Source: Slackia sp. ZJ119 (lineage in GTDB: Bacteria > Actinomycetota > Coriobacteriia > Coriobacteriales > Eggerthellaceae). Taken from it: a stretch of DNA of 64,000 nt. The notes beneath the pieces are model-generated. The model did not search any database, was not told the origin of the DNA, and saw nothing but the letters and a program-made list of their open reading frames with translations. Below, piece by piece: positions 6,830 through 16,100 of this stretch (position 1 is the first letter of the stretch; each line of letters opens with the position of its first letter). The translations under genes were made by a program, and so were the position numbers. The stretch lies in assembly GCF_011039175.1 (NCBI RefSeq), contig NZ_JAAKEN010000008.1, forward strand, positions 1-64,000. Reading direction: 5' to 3'.

Positions 6830-7068
6830 TGCTGCGGGGTGGAACGTCATTGATGGCAAGGCTTTGCTGGTCCGTAAGCCCTCCGAGTGTGCGAGTCAAC
6901 CTGCTCAATGCTTTTGAGTTGACCATAGCTTCTCCGTCGCAGCGAAATTGCTTGACGCAGATGATCGTTCTTGCTGACAGCATCTTGCGATCGTTGCGAG
7001 AACGTGTGGCGAGGGTTTCATTATTGCGGGATTGTCGCAGAAGGGGCGAACAATCTTGAAGCTGCACT

Positions 7069-7148
7069 GGGCGGCGATTCTCGATGGGGGAGGGTATCCC
7101 TCTCGCATGCCCTGGTGGCGCCGGTTTCGTGTTCGGCGACGGGGGGGC
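7069..7148 (+). repeat. Repeat B, copy 1
   Basis: An 80-nt unit beginning GGGCGGCGATTCTCGATGGG, with internal hairpin GAGGG-TAT-CCCTC (7090-7102). It is shared with 7346-7425 and 7607-7680. Confidence 0.7.
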
Positions 7149-7161
7149 GGACCGGGTTGCT

Positions 7162-7188
7162 GGCTTGCGGCGGGTCGAAGCGCTGCGT
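7162..7188 (+). repeat. Repeat C, copy 1
   Basis: A 27-nt exact direct repeat of 7700-7726, containing TTGCGGCGGGTCGAAGCGCT. It lies just after a B unit in both places. Confidence 0.6.
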
Positions 7189-7345
7189 CGGAACCGCCTG
7201 CCGCGAAAGGAGCGTGATTGCTGGCAGAACTTTGCTGGTCCGCGGGGCCGCCAGGTGTTCGGAATTGCCGTGAAAGGCCGAGGAAGCGTGCTTTCGCACG
7301 TGACGAGGGCTTGGAGCGGCAAGGCCGGGCGCCTGGAGGTCCCGC

Positions 7346-7425
7346 GGGCGGCGATTCTCGATGGGGGAGGGAGGCCCTCTCGCATGCCCTGGTGGCGCCG
7401 GTTTCGTGTTCGGCGACGGGGGGCG
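7346..7425 (+). repeat. Repeat B, copy 2
   Basis: Nearly identical to copy 1, with hairpin GAGGG-AGG-CCCTC (7367-7379). The 28 nt upstream, from 7318, are also shared with copy 3. Confidence 0.7.
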
Positions 7426-7448
7426 AACTTGGCTGCGTGCTGTGGGAC

Positions 7449-7553
7449 GGCGCTTCCGCCGCGACGGCTTCGCCTCGAGGCGTCGTCGCGCCGAGCCAAG
7501 GTCTCGGCGCTCCTTTGGCTTGACCTCGGCTGCGCCGTCGTGGCGGAAGCGCC
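7449..7553. repeat. Structured element A, copy 2
   Basis: 105 nt, the same length and outer and inner stems as copy 1. It differs at only a few positions. One of them improves pairing in the outer stem, and another breaks the small CGACGCGTCG palindrome. Confidence 0.75.
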
Positions 7554-7606
7554 TGACGCGGGGTTGGGCATATTCGCCGGCAAGGCCGGGTGCCTGGAGG
7601 TCCCGC

Positions 7607-7680
7607 GGGCGGCGATTCTCGATGGGGGAGGGTAGCCCTCTCGCATGCCCTGATGGCGTTGGGTTTGCTTTCGGCGATTG
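7607..7680 (+). repeat. Repeat B, copy 3
   Basis: Same start and hairpin design (GAGGG-TAG-CCCTC, 7628-7640). It diverges in its right half. Confidence 0.65.
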
Positions 7681-7699
7681 GGAGTGGACTGGGTTTGCA

Positions 7700-7726
7700 G
7701 GCTTGCGGCGGGTCGAAGCGCTGCGT
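7700..7726 (+). repeat. Repeat C, copy 2
   Basis: Exact copy of 7162-7188, again following a B unit. Confidence 0.6.
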
Positions 7727-7867
7727 TGGCGGTTTGCTGGGAGGGGGTGGGCTTGGGTGCGTGTTTTGGCGGTGGGGGAGGGGTGGCGGACGCTGCGGCT
7801 TGCTTTGGGGCTGTTGGCGTTGGCGGCGAGGCGGCGTTCGTTGAGACTTGCTAGTCCCGCTCCGATC

Positions 7868-7907
7868 GTCGTGGGCGAAACCGGCGCCATCAGGGCATGC
7901 GAGAGGG
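7868..7907 (-). repeat. Repeat B, inverted partial copy
   Basis: Matches the reverse complement of the right half of repeat B (GAAACCGGCGCC...AGGGCATGCGAGAGGG) with few changes. With element A3 it marks an inverted right edge of the repeat region. Confidence 0.6.
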
Positions 7908-8007
7908 CTTCCCACCCCTGGGGCCGAGTCCTTCGTTGACTTTGGGACCGGCTCTCTGCCTGCGGCCGCTGCTGTGTCGTTGCAAGAAAAACAGCCTCTC
8001 ATCAGGC

Positions 8008-8105
8008 GTTGTGCCGGCGGGGCGGAGCTTTGGCCCCAGCCAAAGGCTTCTCGAGCCAAGGTCTCGAGAAGCCGACGCGTCAAAGCGTAGTCCCGCCGGC
8101 ACAAC
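8008..8105. repeat. Structured element A, inverted third copy
   Basis: Outer 14-bp stem GTTGTGCCGGCGGG/CCCGCCGGCACAAC (8008-8021, 8092-8105). It encloses CTTTGG-CCCCAG-CCAAAG, a central 11-bp stem GGCTTCTCGAG-CCAAGGT-CTCGAGAAGCC (8045-8073), and ACGC/GCGT. The order matches elements A1 and A2 read in reverse, and the loop CCAAGGT is the same. Stem sequences differ but stay paired, so folding, not sequence, appears conserved. Confidence 0.7.
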
Positions 8106-8118
8106 CGCCGTTCCACGA

Positions 8119-8143
8119 GCCGCAAAGGCGGAGCCTTTGCGGC
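8119..8143. repeat. Perfect 11-bp hairpin
   Basis: GCCGCAAAGGC-GGA-GCCTTTGCGGC, directly after structured element A3. No U-run follows on either strand, so it is not an obvious terminator. Confidence 0.6.
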
Positions 8144-8600
8144 CGAACCCGCCGTCCCACGACCTTGGGCGACAACCTCGAACAGCGACATCAGACGACG
8201 GCACCAGCCCGTCTCAACCTCAAAGAATCGGCCCAAATTCACAATTTCTTCATATTTCGGGAAATTTACAGAAATTTTTCGTGTGATGACGGAAAAGGTT
8301 ACCAAAATAGTCACGCTTTTGTGATTCTGGGTATATGCACCCCACGTCTGCTGGGCGCGGCGATGCTGAAAATTTGTAGCATCACATGAAAAGAAATCCG
8401 CGGTAAGACCGGAAATTCGAACGGCGCTATAACGCGCGGGCGATGCCGCCGCTCCTTGAAAAACATGCGTGGCGTTGTAAGCAAACCGTTGTCGGCAGCG
8501 GTCGCGCAAGCGGTTGGTTTGCGACGGCGACACACCCGCTGCGACAGAAAAAACCCTTGGTCAGACGCTTGAGTGAGTCGTTTCTAACAGTCCTGTTTCC
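8144..8600. other. AT-richer leader region without a gene
   Basis: No gene is supported here. Around 8220-8330 the sequence becomes AT-rich with repeated GAAATT/AAATTT blocks, and the 13-mer CACAATTTCTTCA (8240-8252) is shared with 599-611. A half-site TGCACCCC near 8336 resembles one arm of the parS-like palindromes. It may hold regulatory sites for the giant gene. Confidence 0.35.
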
Positions 8601-8629
8601 GAGACACTTATCGGTGATTTTGCTAGAAT
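8601..8629 (+). promoter_or_regulatory. Candidate promoter of the giant gene
   Basis: GAGACA (8601-8606), a 17-nt spacer and TAGAAT (8624-8629), with TGC before the -10 (extended -10). The transcript would have a leader of about 108 nt to the ATG at 8744. Confidence 0.45.
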
Positions 8630-8743
8630 GACACGGTTGTGTTACGGATTCGTTTTTTCCGTGGCGCGACTGTGCAGGCAACATAACCCTCCGACAGCGT
8701 TATCCCACGTTGGGGGTCACATATAAGCAGGAAGGTCAGCGAA

Positions 8744-10174
8744 ATGAGCGATACGCAGGATAGCTCCTCGCGACTGAACCGACAGTTGAACGGTTCATCA
8801 CAACCGGATGCCCAGCCCGCAGCTGGCACGGAAAAGCGCACTCTCGACGTGCGCCTTTCGTCGTGTTCGGCATCAGAAGCGGCGTCTGAAGGCGAAATGG
8901 CGCCTTCGGGGGAATCCGCCCACAACAACGACGCGCCCTTGCGCTTGGACACGCCCGGCGTGCCCCCTTATACGCGCGCGGGCGCAGGTGCGTGCGCCAA
9001 GGAGCCGACGGGGACCTCTGCCCCTGCCGCCCCTTATACGCGCGCGGGCGCGAACGCACGCGTTCATGGCGCCGATGTCAGAAGCACGGCCTTCGCTTCA
9101 AGCGGAGCCGCGCTTGGCGTCGACGTCGTCCCGAACGATGCCGCGCCCAACGACGTCGTCTCAAGCGCTGCGGCGCCTAACGACGCCGCTTCGGAGCCTG
9201 CGGGCTTCCAAACCGCCGTATCCGACGGCGTCGCTTCTGCGGCTTCAGCCGGGCCGGCTTCCGATGAACCCGCGTTTTCGGCCCCTGCAGCCGACGACGT
9301 TGCGGACGCTTCTGCCGCCTTTGCGGCGACCCATGACTCCACGTCTGCGGATGATCCTGCGAACACCGCATCCGCCGGCGCGGCCTCTCCTGCGACTCTT
9401 GCAACCCACAAATGCACCCAAACAGACCGCATTGAGCTCGATTCTCTGAGGGAAGGACGAACCATGTCCAAGCCGAACGATCACATCACCGAAGCTTCGA
9501 CTCCCACAGTCAACCATACCGAAACCCGCTTCGAAGACGTCGCGACCGCCGACGCCGCTGCGACCTCTGGCACCGCCGACGCCTCTGCTGCGACAACCGC
9601 CGCTGCGACTACGACGCCCGCTGCTGACGCCGCCGCGCCCTCTGCTGCCGCGACGCCCGCTGCGACTACGACGCCCTCTGGTGCCGCTACGGCGTCCGCT
9701 GCGTCCACCGCTGGCACTGCTGCCGCGTCCGCTGCGACTGCGACGCCCGCTGCCGCGACTTCGAAGTACTACGCCGCCGGCTCTCGCCCGGCGGACGACT
9801 TCCCGCCTTCCGACGACTTCAACCTGCGCGAGGCGGAGATTGCGGCGAACTACGCCGCCAACATGTCGCGCTTCGGCCAAAGCGGGCTGTCCATGGGCAC
9901 CTCGCCGCGCCAGCTCAACCTGGCCGGCAAAGTGCTTGCGGTGGTGCTGTCCGTGCTCATCGGACTGACGTCGTGGAACAGCCTCTCCATCGCCGAGGCC
10001 CGCTCCATCATCATCCAGGACGACGCGACGTCTCTGGCCGGCGCGGCGAACGATCCTGCGACGCAGACCGACCAGGCAAGCACCAAGACCGAGGAGAAGG
10101 ACAATTCTTCGGGCGAAGAAGCTGGAGACAACGAAAACTCGCGGGGGGGGGGGGGCTTCAAAGCCCGAATATGA
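8744..10174 (+). CDS. N-terminal part of the giant secreted protein, out of frame with the rest
   Basis: 476 residues. The ATG at 8744 follows AGGAAGG at 7 nt; a second in-frame ATG at 9464 also has a strong site (GAGGGAAGGA) and would give 236 residues. The first 240 codons are Ala/Pro/Ser-rich, with a duplicated 22-nt segment (8964-8985, 9030-9051) encoding PYTRAGA twice. After 9464 comes an Ala/Thr repeat region, then a polar stretch and a hydrophobic helix (about residues 393-411, LAGKVLAVVLSVLIGLTSW) ending SIAEA-RS. This looks like a Sec signal with a very long n-region, or a signal anchor. About 50 acidic residues later the frame enters 13 G (10143-10155) and stops at a TGA. Removing one G would join it to the giant frame, giving RGGGASKPEYEP. 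As written it could make only a small single-pass protein. Confidence 0.85.
   Translation: MSDTQDSSSRLNRQLNGSSQPDAQPAAGTEKRTLDVRLSSCSASEAASEGEMAPSGESAHNNDAPLRLDTPGVPPYTRAGAGACAKEPTGTSAPAAPYTRAGANARVHGADVRSTAFASSGAALGVDVVPNDAAPNDVVSSAAAPNDAASEPAGFQTAVSDGVASAASAGPASDEPAFSAPAADDVADASAAFAATHDSTSADDPANTASAGAASPATLATHKCTQTDRIELDSLREGRTMSKPNDHITEASTPTVNHTETRFEDVATADAAATSGTADASAATTAAATTTPAADAAAPSAAATPAATTTPSGAATASAASTAGTAAASAATATPAAATSKYYAAGSRPADDFPPSDDFNLREAEIAANYAANMSRFGQSGLSMGTSPRQLNLAGKVLAVVLSVLIGLTSWNSLSIAEARSIIIQDDATSLAGAANDPATQTDQASTKTEEKDNSSGEEAGDNENSRGGGGFKARI
9464..9466 (+). promoter_or_regulatory. Alternative start codon with strong ribosome site
   Basis: ATG preceded by GAGGGAAGGACGAACC, in frame with 8744. 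If used, the signal segment would begin about residue 153 and the possible cleavage after AEA would follow residue 179. Confidence 0.45.
10143..10155 (+). repeat. G13 homopolymer, candidate phase-variation switch
   Basis: Thirteen consecutive G lie inside the coding region between the signal segment and the giant frame. With 13 G translation stops at 10174. With 12 (or 9 or 15) the N-terminal and giant frames are continuous. Poly-G tracts are classic slipped-strand contingency loci. They are also a common assembly-error site, so raw reads must decide. Confidence 0.8.
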
Positions 10175-13100
10175 GCCCCTCATGCCGGACGACCTCGTAA
10201 CTGCTAACAAGGTCGTTCCGTCCGTTCCGGAATCGCTCACCTCGGAACAGCTCGACGGCACGATGAACTTCGCCGCCGTCGAGGCCAACCAGAAAGACCA
10301 GCCCGAAGAGGATGCGGCCAGCCCGGACGAGGCGCTGGCGGACGCTCTTTCGGAGCGTTTTGCGTATTCTCTGACGCCGTATGGCGCCCTGCAGGCGTCC
10401 GACGATGCGTTCCACATTGCCGGCACGTCCGTGCGTCTGGACGCGTCGCTGGGCAACCTTGCCGACACGCTCGACGGCGGGTATTTGGGCGGCGCCGCCG
10501 ACACCGACGTCGTGTCGCTCACGTACGACGCACCGTACATATACATAAAGCAGGTCCCCGAAGACGCGACGGCGGCCGAGCGCGAAAAGGCCGAGAAGAA
10601 CCCCGAATACGTGCAGACGACCGACCGCGAAGAGTGGCTGTACAACAAAGGCGACGAAACCGGCGGCCGCGTGGCGCTTTCCGCGAGCGACATCCCGCAG
10701 GGTTGGAGCGCGTGGACCCGCCACGGCGACAGCTATCAGAAGGCCACGAAGCAGATGCTGCAAGAGGGGCTTTCGGGCCATATCGTCATGCGCTACGAAG
10801 GCGCCGTGGACGAAAACGGCGTGACAGAAAAAGAAACGCGCGGGCGGCTGTCCGTCGGTGCCGTCATGCCGAGCCTGGTCGCCACCATCATGGGCGAGGT
10901 GCCGGCGAGCGAGAAGCTGCCCATTCACGGCGGCTTTTCGGTGGGCAGCTACACGGCGCCTGAAGGCCAGGGCGGCCAAGAAGGCAAAAACGTCGTCTAT
11001 CAATATACAGAAGAGGAAGCGGCCACCGTGTGGGTGTCCAACGTGGAGCCTGCGGTGAGCCTGGGCACGTCCGTGCAGCTGCTTGACGAAGAACCGGTGC
11101 TCGGCACTGATGGCGGCTTTGCGGCGCTTCTGGTGACGATCGACGCCGACAAGGGCGAAGCGACCGAGAAGAGCTACACCCTGCACATGTCCGACGAACC
11201 TGACGCCGAGGGCAAGGGCGGCATGGTCGCGTCGGACATCGTCGCCTACGACGTGAGCGGGTGGGCGGCTTCGGATTTGGCCGCCATCGATCCGGCCGAC
11301 CCGGAATCGAGCGTGCTGGCCAAGGGTCTGCACGCCGCCGTGAAGGAGACGGCGCCGGGCGTGGCCGACGTCACGTTTGAGGAAAACGGCACGCTTGACG
11401 CCAACGCCGAAGCCGGCGAATCGGGCCGCCAGTTCTATGTGGTGGTGCCCTACGCCGCCGACGCGCTGACGCCGGCCGAGGGCGGCGAGTGGCACGAGCC
11501 CACCAACCTGACGGTGGCCGCGCAGACGGCGCTGAACGCGAAGCTGGCGCAGGAGGAAGACGGAGGATCCAGCGACGCCGCCGAGGCCGAAGACGCCACG
11601 TGGATGTCGTCTCCCAGCGTGCTGGAGGTGTGGTTCCACGCGTCGGAAGACGTCGAGGCTCCGGCCGACGAGTCGGCCGAAACTCCGGACGAGTCGGAAG
11701 ACACGGAAGGCGCAGAAAGTTCTGAAGAAGAAGCAAGTACGCAAGAAGAACTCACGCCCGACGACGTGCTGCAGCCCGACGAACTGACGGCCGAAGAGGA
11801 AACGATCGAGCCGGAAACCACGGAGCCCGAGGAAGAAACCGAGCCTGAGCCAGAGCCCGAACCGGAAAAAACGCCCGAGGAAATCGAAGCCTTGAAGGTT
11901 CAGGGCCGCCAGACGTTTTCGCTTGTCCGCCAACGGGCGATGATGGCTGCTCCGTCGGTCGCCACGCCGCCGCTGTACACTATGCCGGCGGTCGGGGGCA
12001 AGCTGGATGAAAACGACTTCAACCCCATGATGATCATCAACCTGAAGTCGGGCTTGGGCAACAACACCTACCTGATGAACGAACAGTCTGATCCGCAGAT
12101 CTCCTTGCAGGTGAACTCCGGCGGGTCGGGCTACTGGGGCGGCTACAGCCTGTACGGCGACAACTTCTACGGATCGTTTGATTCAAGCGAATCAGGCGGG
12201 GCGAGCAGCGTGTGGAGCCAAGGCACCGGCGCTTCGAAAAAAGGACTGACGCTGCCGGCTAATCCCACCATCGACCATGTCCTCCAGTGGGCCGAAATGG
12301 AAGACGGCCTGGTGCCGTGCGTTCAGGTGGACGAGAACTATTACTACGTCCAGAACCAGCTCGACGCGAATGCTGCGGACACGAAGGAAGTTCCCGCGAA
12401 GGACTTCAAGGTGTATCTTGTCGCCGCTCCCGGCACCCAGCCGGTTGAGGGCCAGCCCATAATTTCCAACGCCGACGAGCAAAAAGCAGCCGACGACGCC
12501 GTCGCTTACAAGAGCCACTGCCAAGGCTGCACCAACGCCGCGACCATGATGGCGGAATACGTGAAGACGTGGGTGGACTATATCAAGCAAAATGCAGCGT
12601 TCGACGATATATGGAAGGCGGCTGAGCAGACGGGCGAGCCTACTGAAGGGAAGGTAAACTCACTCATTACAACTACTGGAAATCCCTATATCAAGCTCGC
12701 ATGGGACAACCTCCAAACAGCCAAAACCAACTACGAAACCAAGCTCGCCGACATCAAGCCGCTGCTTCTGAGCGCCTACAACTTCCACAAGAACGCGCTC
12801 GGCTATGAAAAGATGCGCACCGTGCTGGAAGTGAAGATCCCTTATCTGAAGAAGAACGAGACCGGCGGCCTGACGTCGGAGTACTTCGCGCAGCGCTGGA
12901 TAAGCGAAGAAGGCGCCACGAGTCCGCAAAGCGGCTACAATCCGACAACCAACAAGGAGGACGAAAACTACGGCGCGAACGCGAATGAAGACCACCCCTT
13001 CATGGCGGCCGACCTGAAATCGTTCTGGAACGTCATCCAGTCAAACTGGAGCGTGTATCTGCAAGTCAATCCGAACGCGGGGCAGGACTACAGCCAATAC

Positions 13101-16100
13101 CAGCTGGCCCCGCTCGACAAATATCTGGAAACCGTTGGAACCACGGACGAAGATCGCTCCGAGTTCGAGGCGGCTCTTCGCAAGTTCAAGGTCAACCCGA
13201 ATCTGTACAACTTCGCCAAGGGCGTGACGGGGCATTTGGTGTTCGTGTGGCACGGCGCGATCGACACCGCCAAGCCCACCCAGCGCCAGGAAGAAATGCC
13301 CACCAACGACCTGGACACCAAGGTGCCCGTGTTCAAGGTGAAGTTCGTCGGCGAAATCCCCGAAAACGCCGGCGGCGACATCCTGTGCGGCGGCGCGGCC
13401 TATTCGTGGACCACGGTGAAGAACGCCTCGAAGGAGGTCTCTTACCCCAACGAACGGCCCGGCGACCAGCTGACGGCCACCATGGGCGTGGGCTTTGACG
13501 GCAAGGTGCGCAAGATCACCCTGCTCAAGACCAACCTCACGTGGGAATCGTCGTACGAGCCGCTGCAGGCCAACGTGGTGTACGACCGCTACAACTACAT
13601 GGTGTACAAGGTGGACACCACCAACACTTCTGTCGGGTCGTCGAAGGTCGACCACCTGGAGTACTTCATGGAAGTGAAGAACAAGGTGGACGACGGCGAA
13701 GGCGTCACGCCGGAAGAGATCATGCCGTGGTACTGGAACGGCACCGAGGCGATCAAAAACCAGTTCTCGGTGCAGCAGCCGCCTGTCAAGCTGCCCGGCA
13801 AGGACACCATCCAATACATCGGCAAGCCCAATGAAGGCGGCGCACTCATCTACAACACGTCCAATTGGCTGCCGCAGGACTACGAAGCCCTGGAAAAGCG
13901 CACGTTCAGCAACATCGACTCCATCATCGCGCGCGCCAAGGCCCGTCCCATCATCTACGAGGTGCAATACGTCTACGAAGAAGGGGAGGCCGAAAAAGAG
14001 GAAGACGGCGAAGGCGACGGCGGCAGCAGCGCCGACAACGATGACCCGGCCGCGCCGGCGGGCTACCACCAGGTCGACGAGATCATGGTCCTCAAGTACG
14101 ACGACAGCGACGACGATGATTGGTACATCGGCCCCAACCAGGGCATTGACGGCAAGCAAATGTACGACCAGCAGGGCAACATGGTCTACGAGATCAAGAA
14201 GGGCCAAACCTATTATTCCGACAAGAACGGCAACAATTCGGTCACGGCCCTTGCCAAGGGCGATCCGCTGAAGACCAAGGCCGGCTATCCGGTGATATAT
14301 GCGCAGTCCGTGCCTTACCAGATGAACAACACCAACGGCATGATCAACTTCAAAGTGTCCGGCGACCTGAGAAACGCTGAACGCTTCAGCTGCATTACCG
14401 GCGGCCGGCTGTATCCGCGAAACAAGGTGGAGCGGACCCAAGAGGCCGAACTGGTGAAGGTAGACGGACAGGACTACACGGTAGAGGAAACGACCAAGAA
14501 GGCGTACGAAGAGGGCAAAACCGACGAAGCGTACACCGAAGAGGATCAAGGCAAGAAGATCATCGTCCACACCTACCGGTACGAAACCACGCAAGACGCC
14601 GTGGCCCCCGTCGTGGAAGACAAGTTCGATTTCAGCCTGGAGAAGCAGCCCGACGGCACATACAAAGACGCTTTGGGTCGTCCGGTCGAAGACGTCGTGG
14701 AAAAGCCCATCATGCACGACAATTCCACGTTCTCCTACCTGTTGGCGGTGCCCTACACCACCAACCTGACCGCGCACGACGACGGCTTCCACGTCGACCT
14801 TGACCCGGCGACCACCGTCCGCTTCGGCATGCAGCCCGACTTGGAAAAAGACTACACCTGGTCCGACTCCATTCCGCCGTTCGCCACGAGGATGCCGCTG
14901 CCCAGCAACGAGGCCTCGCAAAGCAAGTTCGTGGAGAAGTACAACTCGGAGACCAAGCTGGTGGAAGACGCCGAATCGGCCATTGCCGAATCCATTCTGG
15001 GCTACAACCGCACCTACCGGGTGAAGAACATCGAAACCAAGGGCAACATGCCGCTGTACGGCGCCAACCCGACAAGCCTCACCCAAGGCCCCGAAGTGCT
15101 CGACACGCTGCCGGACTACTTCAGGCTGTGGAACATCGAAATCGACGTGGAAAGCACGCGCAACGTGGACGTCGATCGGCTGGCGGAACTGGAAAAGCAG
15201 CTGGCGGATCTGGAAAAGCAGCCCCGCGAAAACGACGACCCCGTCAGCCTGCCCGAGGAAGACCAGAAGCAGCTCGACTTCCTCCGCACGAGCATCAAGC
15301 GCGTGCTGGGCGAGTACTTCGACGTGAACACCGACGTGGTGGCCATGGAGAAGAAGGACGAAACGCTCATGCCCGACGGCGCCGTCGAGGCGAAGGGCGG
15401 CGATGGCAAGATGTACTACTACGTCGGCGACTTCGTGGACAGCGTGAACCCTGACAGGCAGAACAAGTACTCCGGCACGTCGGCCGTTGTGCAGTTCCAG
15501 GCCAGCTCGGCCAGCGCAGAGGGCAAAACGGTTTTCGACTGGTTCAATCTGGGCATGCCGCAATACGTGCCGGGAACCAAAATGTACGTGGGCACCACGG
15601 CCAGAGGCAAAACGCAAGAAGAAATCGACAAGCTCGACCCCGAAGAGATTGAGGACGTCTACCGTTACACGTTCCGCCTGGGCGGCACGACGCGCGACAC
15701 CAGCCTTGCCAAGTTGATGGAAGAGCGCGACATCGCCTCTATCCCCGGCATCGCGAAGAACCTCGACGCGAAAGACCCCAGCACGTTCGCGTTCAACGGC
15801 AACACGCGCATCGTGTTGGCGCAGGGCTTGGGCCATTACAAATACTTGCCGGCGGAGATTCGTTTCAACGGCTCGCTGACGCTGCCGGGAGAGCATTATG
15901 CCAACTCCGTATACACCTATTACGGCAAGCGCATGTGGGAAGACCATGACCATGCCTATATCGCCAACATGCTGAAGTCGTATCCGTCGACGGCGACCTA
16001 TACGAACGGCATCGCGCCCCAGCCTACCATCACTGCCACGGCCCTGGCGAAGAACCTGACGCCCTATGACAAGGACGCCGCCATCGGGCAGGTGCCCACG

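Noticed and set aside
6716-7920. CRISPR array
   Set aside because: Repeats are 27-105 nt, few, irregularly spaced, partly inverted, and no cas gene is present.
6905-8533. Minus-strand open frame of about 540 codons across the repeat region
   Set aside because: It follows the nucleotide repeats, is Pro/Arg/Ser-rich and other frames of the same DNA are equally open. This is repeat DNA, not a gene.
8427-8684. Minus-strand frame of about 85 codons upstream of the giant gene
   Set aside because: No ribosome site or motif, and it overlaps the likely promoter of the giant gene.
10182-10184. Independent start codon for the giant frame
   Set aside because: No Shine-Dalgarno precedes it and the product would lack a secretion signal, so fusion to the upstream ORF is more plausible.
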